A stretch of DNA of 50,160 bases from an uncultured Lentisphaerota bacterium. Lineage in GTDB: Bacteria > Verrucomicrobiota > Kiritimatiellia > CAIQIC01. The notes beneath the pieces are model-generated. The model ran no database searches, was not told the origin of the DNA, and saw only the letters and a program-made list of their open reading frames with translations. Each line of letters opens with the position of its first letter. Position 1 is the first letter of the stretch. A program made the translations under genes and the position numbers. This document shows positions 1-8,250 of the stretch, piece after piece. The stretch covers positions 1 to 50,160 of the forward strand of contig CAITZM010000061.1 in assembly GCA_903896925.1 (NCBI GenBank), given 5' to 3'.

Positions 1-379
1 ATTCTCGGGGGGCGGAAAACCGAGCTCCCACAGGGCTCGACACACATCATCACTCACAAAAAAAGGGGACATTCTAATCGAGCGCAAAAAGGGGACATTT
101 TAAACGAGCGTTGACACGTCAATATGTGCAGATTTCCCGCGCTGCCGAACGCGGCTAAGCTGCACAACATATGTGTCGCTGGCTAATCGCCACAACGCGT
201 TCCTAATCCACACGATCTCCAATAAGGATTCGGATGAATAAAGACTACACACCTGAAGAAAAGCACCTGCTATGCTCTGAACCGTGGTCGCCATGTAGAA
301 CCGCCACTATGACTCGAAAGCCATGGATTCCACAACTCTGTCATCATCGGTATTGGCGATTTCGAAGTTAGATCCGCAG
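1..379. other. left-edge non-coding stretch
   Basis: I see no convincing gene here. It lies downstream of the O-antigen ligase gene, which ends at 380. A short minus-strand frame at 100-294 has no ribosome site and no recognisable domain. The only structure is the tandem repeat at 57-110. It may be the edge of a mobile-element remnant whose main part lies outside the window. Confidence 0.5.
57..110. repeat. two tandem copies of a ~27-bp A/G-rich repeat
   Basis: Two adjacent near-identical units contain AAAAAGGGGACATT followed by a short variable part and CGAGCG (about 57-84 and 85-110). From general experience, similar AAAAGGGGACATT strings occur beside transposase genes in many genomes. That link is from memory and was not tested here. 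Confidence 0.55.
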
Positions 380-1822
380 TTATTTCGCAAGACAGGGCCG
401 CGGTATGCGTGCGGCATCGCACCCGGTCAGCACCTGCGCCACGCCGCAGACTGCGAGCCAGGCGTTCAAGATACCCGGACTGCGGAAGGGCAGATCCAGC
501 AAGCTATGGAACAACACGGCCAGCAATCCCAGGCCCGCCAGCGCCAGTCCCGGGGTGAGGTGGCACCGGGCCTGGCGCAACAGAGGCCACATAAAGGCGA
601 GTGTCGCAGCCAGCATCAGGCCCAAACCGACGGCGCCGAATTCACAGAGGAATTGTGCGGCATCGTTATGGACATTCGCATCGCCGGGCCCGAGCGTGAT
701 GTGTTCCGCGACAGCTTGGAGCGGCAGAAAATGTCGGTAGCCCCAACCGCCTACACCAAACCAAGGGTTGTCCAGCCACATGGCCCCTGCTGACCGGACC
801 ATGAACAGCCGCGTGTTCAGCTCATGCGGTACATCCGCGTGCGGGAGCAGGGCGACTTTCTGTACCAGTTCCACGCCACCGATCGACGCCATGACAAAAA
901 AAAACGTCGCCACGCCCATGATCAGCGCCGACACGACGGCGACACGTTGTGCGAACGAAACCCGTGGCCAGAACAGGCGCGCGGCGACGATCAGCGTCGC
1001 GCCCGACAAACCCACCGCCAAGGCCATCCCGGTACGGCTGAACGACAGCGCCATCCCAGCCAAACAGAGCACCGCGCATATCGCGATGGTTGCGCTGGCT
1101 CCCCGAACAAGGCGCCTGCCGTGAGCGTGCACACGGGGGCCGGACAGTTGCATGCCCTGCAACAACATGCCCGCCGCCAAGGCGAAGCTCAGCGCGAAGT
1201 AGGAGGCCGCATGGTTTTCGTAGCCAAACGATGCGAAAAAGTGGTCCGACATCGGCGTAAGCCAGAAGATCTGGTGTGTGCCGCTGAGGGTCTGTGCGAT
1301 ACCGAAGAGGGCCAGCAGGCCCGCGTTGCACACCAAAAACCAGGCAACCCTTTTGGCCAGCCACGCCGTGTTGCGCGCATGACGCAACGTCAGCATCAAC
1401 GCCCAGGCGGGAAAGAACCAGCGCAGCATCTCGGCGGCCTCGTCCGGGTCGACCGCCCATGGCCATCCGGGATGGGCCGCGGGTGTGAAAACCCAGCGCT
1501 GCTCAAACGGATGGAAATAGGGGTGCCGGCCGGCGTTCCACCATTGGACGGTTAACAGCACCAGGAAGGACAGTCCGGCCAAGAACACCACGTCGCCGCA
1601 CAAAGACCGGAGCAAGGACCGTCCCGAATTTGCAGAGCCCCAACGATCCAGCAACAGGAAAATCAGGAGGACCAAGCCGATCCATGGCAAGGGGCCTTGC
1701 AGGGCAACCACCGTGCCCCCGCGGGCCCAAACCGACCACCCCAGCAACGCGCTGATGGACCCGAGCAAACCGTAGCCGGCAAAGGTCGGTACTTTGTCAA
1801 GGATGGGTGCGGAGGCTTTCAT
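380..1822 (-). CDS. O-antigen ligase / polymerase family membrane protein (WaaL/Wzy-like)
   Basis: A 480-residue integral membrane protein with about ten or more hydrophobic segments. A large periplasmic loop falls in the C-terminal half, followed by the O-antigen ligase family signature region: a WLDNPWFGVGGWGYR stretch and, near residue 385, NVHNDAAQFLCEFG, whose HND and downstream E-x-G are typical of this family. Members join or polymerise lipid-linked glycans at the periplasmic face of the inner membrane. It is the last gene of the minus-strand polysaccharide assembly cluster, 126 bp after the Wzc-like gene. The sequence cannot separate ligase from polymerase. With Wza- and Wzc-like partners nearby, polymerase of an exopolysaccharide is the likelier role (inference). 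Confidence 0.85.
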   Translation of the reverse strand: MKASAPILDKVPTFAGYGLLGSISALLGWSVWARGGTVVALQGPLPWIGLVLLIFLLLDRWGSANSGRSLLRSLCGDVVFLAGLSFLVLLTVQWWNAGRHPYFHPFEQRWVFTPAAHPGWPWAVDPDEAAEMLRWFFPAWALMLTLRHARNTAWLAKRVAWFLVCNAGLLALFGIAQTLSGTHQIFWLTPMSDHFFASFGYENHAASYFALSFALAAGMLLQGMQLSGPRVHAHGRRLVRGASATIAICAVLCLAGMALSFSRTGMALAVGLSGATLIVAARLFWPRVSFAQRVAVVSALIMGVATFFFVMASIGGVELVQKVALLPHADVPHELNTRLFMVRSAGAMWLDNPWFGVGGWGYRHFLPLQAVAEHITLGPGDANVHNDAAQFLCEFGAVGLGLMLAATLAFMWPLLRQARCHLTPGLALAGLGLLAVLFHSLLDLPFRSPGILNAWLAVCGVAQVLTGCDAARIPRPCLAK

Positions 1823-1948
1823 AGCGAGACACTTACAGTTTCAGAGCAATCGGCCAAGGCAGTCGTGGTGCTTTCCGTCCCGCTGCATCGTGTGGTGCCC
1901 TAGCCGCAGATCGGCGCGCGCTCTATTCCACCGGATCACACTGCAGCA

Positions 1949-4177
1949 TCACCCTTTATCTCCCGTGGCAGGATACTTGTAGGTTTGATAAGCACGGCCA
2001 TGCAGGTAATCGTAATGGGTCAGAGCCGATAGGCGGCCGAACTTGACGCCATTGACGACGACCCCCAACAGAGGGGCACCGGCGTCGCCAAACTCTTCGA
2101 TCATGCTGCGCAACATCCGTCTGTGGCTGATGCCCGGACGGTTTACGAACAGGACCGCATCCGCCATCCCGGCCAGCACGAGCGCATCGCTCACCACTCC
2201 GAAGGGCGGTGAGTCCAAGATCACCAAGTCGCAGGAGGAACGCGCCCAGGCTATAAACTCCTTCACGACCTTGCTGCCCATGATCTCTGCGGCGCTGAAC
2301 TCGCTGGAAGCGCGATTACCGATGACGGATAGGTCGGCACAATCTGTGGGCTGAGCCAGACCGGCAAAGCTCTCGCTTTTCTTCCGGCCGAGCACATCCA
2401 TCAGGCACGGGCCATCCGTGGGCAGGCCAAACACCTTACCCACGGCCGGTCGGCGCAGGTCAAAGTCCACCAACAGGGTCTTGATGCCTGAACGCGCACA
2501 GGAGAGCGCCAGGTTGGCGGCGGTGACCGTCTTGCCTTCCCGCGGCGCGGCGCTGGTGACGAGCAGACAAACGATACGAGGGCTCGTGGTGGCAGACAAT
2601 ATTTTGGAGCGAATGCCGGCGAACACTTCCGCGCCGCGCCCAAACCGATCCGTCTCTACCACGCGCCCGGTGGCGTGACGGTCTTTCCCGTTCAGACGCG
2701 GTACCAACCCCAACACGGGCAGGCCCACTGCGCGCTCCAGATCATCTGTGCCGATAAAGCGGTCTTCAAGGAGTTCCACCAGCAGCGCAAGGCTCACCCC
2801 CCCCGCCAGTCCCAGCAGAAGGCCCAAAAGCAACAGGAAAGTCCTCTGTGACGGACCGGACCCACCCACCAAAACAGCGGGCTCGACCACCTTCACTGTG
2901 GCGGTGTTCTCGTCGGCGGCGAGCCGGGCTTCCTCGATGCGCGTGAGCAGACCTTTGTACCCCAACTCAGCGACCGTCTGCTCCCGTTCCAACCCGCCCA
3001 ACTCCGACTGGATCCGGAGGAGCTTGCTTTCAAGTGCGGAGAGCAAACCGGTTTGCTTCTCTATGCTGGCGCGCAACCCCTCTGTCTGCTGTTCCAGCAG
3101 ATGCACGTTCGCCGCGGCGGTATTTTGCGCCCGTTTGATGGCATCGGTCACTTGCTCGCCGAGCGCGGCGATGGTCGTCGCGCGCGCGATCACATCAGGA
3201 TGGTCCGGAGTGTACTTGGCCAGCAGTCCATCGCGCTCCTGAACGGCCAACAACCACCTAGCGACAGACTGGACGATTTCATCCCGCCGCGGGGTGGTAT
3301 CGGGCAGATCACCCACACGTTTCGGGTCCAGTTTGACCTTGCTGATCGCAGCCAGGAGCTTATCCGCAAGAATGCGCGCTCCGTCGAGTTGGGTCAACTG
3401 GGCATTGACACCCATCAGCGACGCTTGCAAGGCCGCCTTCTCATCCGTACACGCATCGAGGTGCGTGGTCTCCCGAAAGGTCGTAACCTTCTGCGTGATT
3501 TTATCGAGGATCTTCTGCTGCTGGTTGACCTGCTGCTCCAGCCAGGTCACGGCACCATCGGCGCTCAGCCGGTTTTGCTCCATCGCCAGTTGCACGGCGG
3601 CTTCGGCGGCCGCATTGGCGCCGGCCAGAGACAGCAGCGGATCGGTGGTCCCACAAGAGGCGCGCACCAGATATGTACGGCGAATCAAGGCAAACTGGAC
3701 ACCATGAAGAATCTCTTGGATTTGTTCGCGCAAAAGCAGCGGCTGATTCGTAGCGGCCTGCAGTTGAACGGCCACCAATCCGCGCAGCCGGGTTCCCATG
3801 AATTTCTGGATGCGTGTATTGAAGATTTCCTCCCCGGATGAACCTAAGTCCGCGTCCTCCGAGATCGCACCCTTCAGGCTCGCGATCCGCGGACGGCGCA
3901 CGCTCATCTCGATCAGGCTCTCCGCTGAATAGCGCTCCGGGATGGTGGAGAGATAGAACCACGCGACGCTGCTCCCGAGCCCTGTAGACAGGACGATCAG
4001 GTACCACTTGCGCACGACAGCGCTGAGGAGGCGGCGCAGGCTTCCAGCACCCGCGCTGTCTTGAGGACTCAGCCCATACGGCGTCCCGGCATAGGGGGCC
4101 GATGTGGGCGGCGGGGGTGAAGCGGACGGCAGTTCAGTAGTGGGTATCAAGGACGTGTCCTCCTGAGAATGATTCAC
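1949..4177 (-). CDS. polysaccharide co-polymerase with BY-kinase domain (Wzc-like)
   Basis: A 742-residue protein joining a Wzz-type chain-length domain to a cytoplasmic bacterial tyrosine kinase. Two membrane segments are visible, about residues 57-76 and 440-465, flanking a coiled-coil-rich periplasmic part. The kinase has Walker A (APREGKTV, about residue 545), Walker A' (LLVDFDLRRP, about 568) and Walker B (LVILDSPP, about 652). The C-terminus holds four tyrosines (HYDYLHGRAYQTYKY), the usual autophosphorylation cluster. Known members control chain length and export of capsule or exopolysaccharide by cycling phosphorylation. Its ATG overlaps the stop of the upstream gene (ATGA at 4174-4177), indicating translational coupling. 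Length and domain order are normal for the family. Confidence 0.93.
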   Translation of the reverse strand: MNHSQEDTSLIPTTELPSASPPPPTSAPYAGTPYGLSPQDSAGAGSLRRLLSAVVRKWYLIVLSTGLGSSVAWFYLSTIPERYSAESLIEMSVRRPRIASLKGAISEDADLGSSGEEIFNTRIQKFMGTRLRGLVAVQLQAATNQPLLLREQIQEILHGVQFALIRRTYLVRASCGTTDPLLSLAGANAAAEAAVQLAMEQNRLSADGAVTWLEQQVNQQQKILDKITQKVTTFRETTHLDACTDEKAALQASLMGVNAQLTQLDGARILADKLLAAISKVKLDPKRVGDLPDTTPRRDEIVQSVARWLLAVQERDGLLAKYTPDHPDVIARATTIAALGEQVTDAIKRAQNTAAANVHLLEQQTEGLRASIEKQTGLLSALESKLLRIQSELGGLEREQTVAELGYKGLLTRIEEARLAADENTATVKVVEPAVLVGGSGPSQRTFLLLLGLLLGLAGGVSLALLVELLEDRFIGTDDLERAVGLPVLGLVPRLNGKDRHATGRVVETDRFGRGAEVFAGIRSKILSATTSPRIVCLLVTSAAPREGKTVTAANLALSCARSGIKTLLVDFDLRRPAVGKVFGLPTDGPCLMDVLGRKKSESFAGLAQPTDCADLSVIGNRASSEFSAAEIMGSKVVKEFIAWARSSCDLVILDSPPFGVVSDALVLAGMADAVLFVNRPGISHRRMLRSMIEEFGDAGAPLLGVVVNGVKFGRLSALTHYDYLHGRAYQTYKYPATGDKG

Positions 4178-4764
4178 TGACCCGGATATTTCGTCGCTTC
4201 CTGAATATAGACTGGCAACAGCGGCGCTTTGGTCGGCACCTGCGAGGTGGTCGGCAGCGTAATCCCTCTCAGAACCCCTAAATCGGTCGAGGTTAGGACA
4301 CTGGCCGGATTGGCGCAGGCTGCCGTGCAGGTTCCGGCGGCCTGGGCATCCCCGGCAACCGCGGCAACCATGGCTTTGGCGACAGACGGAGAGCTGTCGC
4401 CCGCCGCCACCACCGCGGTCGCGGCAATCACTGCCAACCAGCCGGCGGGGGTCCCGGCGGCGACCAAGCCCATCATCGGCGCAGCCAACTTGCCCTTGGC
4501 TACAACGGCATAGGTGATGAGGGACACAACCCGCGCGCGTTTCTGAGGCTCCGGCATATCGGAAGCCAAGATCACCGCCTGGACCTGCAACACGAGGGCG
4601 GCTGCGGACTCCACGGGAAGGTCTCGAATGGCGGGGATCACCAGTTCCGTATGTGCCGCGATCTCCTGAAGACCTAGGCTCTGTGACTCGGCAGCACCGG
4701 ACACATTCGCAGCCAACACCACTCCTCCGATCAACAACAGGCCCATCAAACTCTCGATTCTCAT
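4174..4764 (-). CDS. small exported Ala-rich protein of the exopolysaccharide cluster
   Basis: I do not recognise this 196-residue protein. It begins with a signal peptide (MRIESLMGLLLIGGVVLAA, then ANVSGAAES) and is rich in Ala and Val. The central region is hydrophobic (AGWLAVIAATAVVAAG) and could be a membrane segment or a helical packed domain. Two cysteines (TCTAAC) near residue 145-149 could form a disulphide. It sits between the outer-membrane barrel gene and the Wzc-like gene and overlaps the latter by 4 bp, so it is almost certainly co-expressed with the export machinery. A periplasmic or envelope accessory role is inferred from position only. Confidence 0.7.
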   Translation of the reverse strand: MRIESLMGLLLIGGVVLAANVSGAAESQSLGLQEIAAHTELVIPAIRDLPVESAAALVLQVQAVILASDMPEPQKRARVVSLITYAVVAKGKLAAPMMGLVAAGTPAGWLAVIAATAVVAAGDSSPSVAKAMVAAVAGDAQAAGTCTAACANPASVLTSTDLGVLRGITLPTTSQVPTKAPLLPVYIQEATKYPGQ

Positions 4765-4803
4765 GTCAATCCTTCCCGTAGCGTTCTTCAGTGAGGGACA
4801 ATC

Positions 4804-6063
4804 CTAATATTCCGCTTTCAGGCCCAAAGAGACCCTTGTTTCCTGATATGCTCCACGCACATTATCCACCGTATTTTCCAAGCATAACTCGCCGTAAATC
4901 CGCAACCATTTGAGCAACTGGTAGTCACCGCGGAGACGGCCCTGGCGTTGTTCCGTCACACGTTGGACGGATGAGGCCGCGGTCTCGCCGGTATAATCTT
5001 CATGGCGATAGCCGGCCGATAAGGAGAACGTCAGGCGTTTGCTGGCGGAATACTGCGCACTGGCGGTGATCATATCGACTATCTTCACACTGTCCGCCGT
5101 GTCGGCAGCCAACTGGGCCTCGCTGCGCCCCGCCAAGATGAACGACAGGCGTGGATGAATCTGCCAATACCACGCCACATCGTAGGAGAGCCCGGAAAGG
5201 CTGAACGAGTTGGTCCCTCCCGGTTCGTCTATGTTGCACAGGTAAGAGCCGATACTCCCCTCAAACCGGCTCTTGACGGTCCCCTGCCAGCGCCACCCCA
5301 AGCGTGCCGCATAACTGTAGACCGGATTGACCAGGCTGTCGTTTTCCATCCGTACCAGTTCCCCGACCAGAATGGCACTGGATTTGTCCGTGACCTTACG
5401 TGAGACTTTGGCTGAGGCTCCCAGTTCATCAGAATTATACAAACCGGAGGTCAGGTATTTTACGAACCCGTAATCGAACACCATGTCGAGGGCTGTTTTA
5501 TCCGTTACTGGTCCACCAAAACCGATGCCCGCGGCGAGGAGATACCGGTCCACACGTTCGGTCCGCTCCGCCACCCCCAAGGGCGTGGCCGTTGGACGCT
5601 CCAGGTAGCGATCCCCGGCAACTTGGGCCGCGGTGTCCATGGTATTGATGACAAGTTCGTAATCCGACACCCGCGCGAAGCGTTCATGGAGTTTCAGATT
5701 CCAATCTTCCCGACGGCCCAAGCCAAGGCTCAACGCTTCCGAATAGTCATCCCGATTTTCTCCGCTGACGGGTTTATCAAACCGCCGAAAGCGGGCCCAG
5801 CACGTGCCCTCTACGCGCAGAACATCCTTGGCCTGATTTAATTTCAAGCCCACGCTGGCATCGGTAAAATAGCCGCTCACCTCCTGCCCTTTCGGCAGCA
5901 ACTGCGGATTGCTATCAGCACTAACGTCCAACGCCGCCACGGGATGGACCGTGATATTTTCGCCCACCTGCAGGCCCTCGCCGGGGTTGCCCGACGCGCC
6001 ACCTGAGGCAACCGCAAGCAATAGCAAGACCATCCAGTATAGATTGGTTCGGTTCCTCGTCAT
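4804..6063 (-). CDS. outer-membrane beta-barrel protein of the exopolysaccharide cluster
   Basis: A 419-residue protein. I place the start at the ATG at 6063 because it is followed directly by a signal peptide (MTRNRTNLYWMVLLLLAVASGGASG) and preceded by an AAGAAGAG ribosome site. The open frame continues to 6312 but would then overlap the Wza-like gene by about 210 bp. The mature part is full of alternating-residue amphipathic strands with terminal aromatic residues and ends in a typical barrel C-terminus (VSLGLKAEY). Such barrels are common partners of Wza/Wzc-like proteins in exopolysaccharide loci, where they may help pass the polymer through the outer membrane. The exact role is inferred from context. 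Confidence 0.8.
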   Translation of the reverse strand: MTRNRTNLYWMVLLLLAVASGGASGNPGEGLQVGENITVHPVAALDVSADSNPQLLPKGQEVSGYFTDASVGLKLNQAKDVLRVEGTCWARFRRFDKPVSGENRDDYSEALSLGLGRREDWNLKLHERFARVSDYELVINTMDTAAQVAGDRYLERPTATPLGVAERTERVDRYLLAAGIGFGGPVTDKTALDMVFDYGFVKYLTSGLYNSDELGASAKVSRKVTDKSSAILVGELVRMENDSLVNPVYSYAARLGWRWQGTVKSRFEGSIGSYLCNIDEPGGTNSFSLSGLSYDVAWYWQIHPRLSFILAGRSEAQLAADTADSVKIVDMITASAQYSASKRLTFSLSAGYRHEDYTGETAASSVQRVTEQRQGRLRGDYQLLKWLRIYGELCLENTVDNVRGAYQETRVSLGLKAEY

Positions 6064-6103
6064 CCGTCGCTCTTCTTGTTGAAATTTGCGCGGTGCATGT
6101 CGC

Positions 6104-6784
6104 TCAAAAAACTGCTTCCGGGACATAGATGACATCCCCCGGCAGTAGCAGGACATCATCCTTGGCTTGTCCGCTGGCGCCGATGCGTTCCAGGTCAATC
6201 TCAAACTGTTCCGCATTATTACCTCGAGTACGCGTGACCCGGATGGCGTTGCGGCGGGCACTGGTGTCCAGTCCGCCCGAAAGTTGAATCGCCCGACTGA
6301 CGGTGAGTTCACGGGTCGGCGGCAAGTTGACCATGCCCGGCGTCCTCACCCGTCCCAGTACGGTGACATACCCCCACGGCGAGACGGCTCCTGCCAAGGC
6401 TTCCACCTGGCACTCCACAATGACCTGAGGGGTTACAAAATATCGCCCATACGCCACTTTGAGCTGCTCCTGGGCCTCGCCAACGGTCAAACCCTCCAAC
6501 CGGATTTCACCGACCAGCGGCAGGGTAATCGCACCCGCCTCGGAGATCCGGCGGCTTTTCTCTTCCAACTCTTTCTGGCCGGCCACCAGCACCTGTATGT
6601 TGACGATCAGGCCGGGGCGCAACTGAGCGCGGACACTTCTGGCACGGACATCCAGTGCCAGGATTGAAGAATCACCGCTCCCCTCCACAGGCCGGGCACT
6701 TTGGCAGCCGGCACCAGCCAGCAGCCCACCCAGGACAAGCGGCCCCAAGCAACAGATCACGGATATGGACAAACGAATTCGCAT
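6104..6784 (-). CDS. polysaccharide export outer-membrane lipoprotein (Wza-like, SLBB domains)
   Basis: A polysaccharide export protein of about 226 residues. It starts with a lipoprotein signal whose lipobox is LLAGAGC, so it should be attached to the outer membrane. An N-terminal export domain carries the usual pattern of G-x-I-x-LPLVGEI-x-LEGLTVGEAQ, then one SLBB-like region (VLGRVRTPGMVNLP) and a final PGDVIYVPE motif. It is shorter than E. coli Wza, in keeping with the short forms of Gram-negative exopolysaccharide loci. The start at 6784 has a GGGAAG ribosome site; an in-frame ATG at 6799 adds five residues. It should form the periplasm-spanning channel working with the Wzc-like kinase. 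Confidence 0.9.
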   Translation of the reverse strand: MRIRLSISVICCLGPLVLGGLLAGAGCQSARPVEGSGDSSILALDVRARSVRAQLRPGLIVNIQVLVAGQKELEEKSRRISEAGAITLPLVGEIRLEGLTVGEAQEQLKVAYGRYFVTPQVIVECQVEALAGAVSPWGYVTVLGRVRTPGMVNLPPTRELTVSRAIQLSGGLDTSARRNAIRVTRTRGNNAEQFEIDLERIGASGQAKDDVLLLPGDVIYVPEAVF

Positions 6785-6901
6785 GTTCAAGCTTCCCATC
6801 CTACAGCCTTACAGCCGGGTTGTTGCGTCCATGGTCTCTACGTGACAAGGGGCCCGTGTGTGCCGCATTCGAGCACCCGACTACGGGGGATCCTGAATGC
6901 T

Positions 6902-8173
6902 TCAGGTGCGTGAACCCAGCAGCACCGACCTGGTCCAAGCCGTGTTCTTAACACGCAGAATATTTCCGGTCTCGGGCGGCAGTTCCTGCATGGTCCATTG
7001 CCCGGGATCCGCGACCTCACAGCCCAAGCCGAAGTAGAAGTCGCCGTCCAACAAGGCGAACGACCGCGCGAAGGTTCGGGACCGAAAACGCAGACGCTCG
7101 AACCACGCCCTGCCATCGGTGCTGGCCAGGACACGCACGGTCGTGCCCTCGGCATCCGGGACATCGGTGAGCACATACAGCGTGTCGCCCTCAACCAGCA
7201 GGTCCCAAGCGCGGGAAGCTTTCGGAAGCGGTACCGGATGGATTGAGACACGCCCCGCACTTAAGGCATCGGCGACAAAAGCCCCGAACGACAGAAACTG
7301 ATGATCGTTATGACTGTAGGCGCCCAGATAAACAGCGTGATCCTTGAAGGACACTGAGCGTGCGATGCGCACCTTGGTCTCCGCCCTCACGGTGACCCCC
7401 GGAAAGAGTTGCTCGGGTCCAAGGTCGTTCCTCGGGCGAAAACCAAGTTCCCGGTCATATTGGTGGACACCCACCAGGTTCTCCGCTGCTGCCGTCTTTC
7501 CAAGGCGTGCACTGCTGTCCATCGCCCCCACGGCGTAGACGTTGCTCTGCACCGTCAGAAAAGCATAGATTCGGGAGTTCGCAATGCGTGTGTTGGTCCA
7601 ACTGGCGCCAGCGTTGGTGGAGACGGCGACGGCGGCACCGCGGGGCGTCCCCAAGCCCGCGAACAACAGCCCACCCGACATCGTCATATCGTACGTGTGG
7701 ACACCGGACGGGATGTTCCGGAACTTGCGCCAGCGCCCACCCTCATCGAGCCGGTAGTAATTGCCAAACGCCCAGCTCTCCCGTGGATCATGGCCCGGGA
7801 TATAAGCTTCCCCCTGCAAAACACGGAAGACATCGATCTGTTCATCGTCCACGGTGAACATGACCCGGAAATGACCATGGAAAGGTGAGAAGGCGACCAG
7901 AGGTACAGGGCCGGCGTTCTGCGCGGGGCCCTCATCACTGCTGTTGCCGGCGCCCAGCATCACCTCCCCGTTGAAGGCACACATCGCCCAGATATTGCGT
8001 GCATAGATGCGCGCTCCCCCCGGATACGTAGCTTGATACGGATTGCCAAGCAACTCGACCTGCGTCGTCAGACCCGAGGAAGAGGCGCTGCTTTCCCGCA
8101 CCGGCTTAACGCAGCCTGCCAAGCCCAGACCGAGGGTGAACAGAACCAAACTTGTTGTAGATACTTTACTCAT
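6902..8173 (-). CDS. lipoprotein with beta-propeller/sialidase-like repeats, function unknown
   Basis: A 423-residue predicted lipoprotein (signal peptide with lipobox LGLAGC). The mature part shows repeating blade-like stretches such as GGLLFAGLGTP, AVAVSTNAGASW, VRVLASTDGRAWFERL and SNVYAVGAMD. The STNAGASW and STDGRAW strings resemble the Asp-box (S-x-D-x-G-x-x-W) of sialidase and BNR propellers. It starts next to, and divergently from, the nucleotidyltransferase frame at 8173. It lies 103-118 bp upstream of the Wza-like gene on the same strand, so it may lead the exopolysaccharide operon or belong to the neighbouring peptide locus. No catalytic residues could be assigned. A surface sugar- or protein-binding role is a guess. 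Confidence 0.7.
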   Translation of the reverse strand: MSKVSTTSLVLFTLGLGLAGCVKPVRESSASSSGLTTQVELLGNPYQATYPGGARIYARNIWAMCAFNGEVMLGAGNSSDEGPAQNAGPVPLVAFSPFHGHFRVMFTVDDEQIDVFRVLQGEAYIPGHDPRESWAFGNYYRLDEGGRWRKFRNIPSGVHTYDMTMSGGLLFAGLGTPRGAAVAVSTNAGASWTNTRIANSRIYAFLTVQSNVYAVGAMDSSARLGKTAAAENLVGVHQYDRELGFRPRNDLGPEQLFPGVTVRAETKVRIARSVSFKDHAVYLGAYSHNDHQFLSFGAFVADALSAGRVSIHPVPLPKASRAWDLLVEGDTLYVLTDVPDAEGTTVRVLASTDGRAWFERLRFRSRTFARSFALLDGDFYFGLGCEVADPGQWTMQELPPETGNILRVKNTAWTRSVLLGSRT

Positions 8174-8250
8174 TGCTCAGGGCCCAGACGGAATCCGCTG
8201 CTGCGATGCCAGACTTGCGGTTGCCGCTCTGTTCTGGCACTTTCATATGT

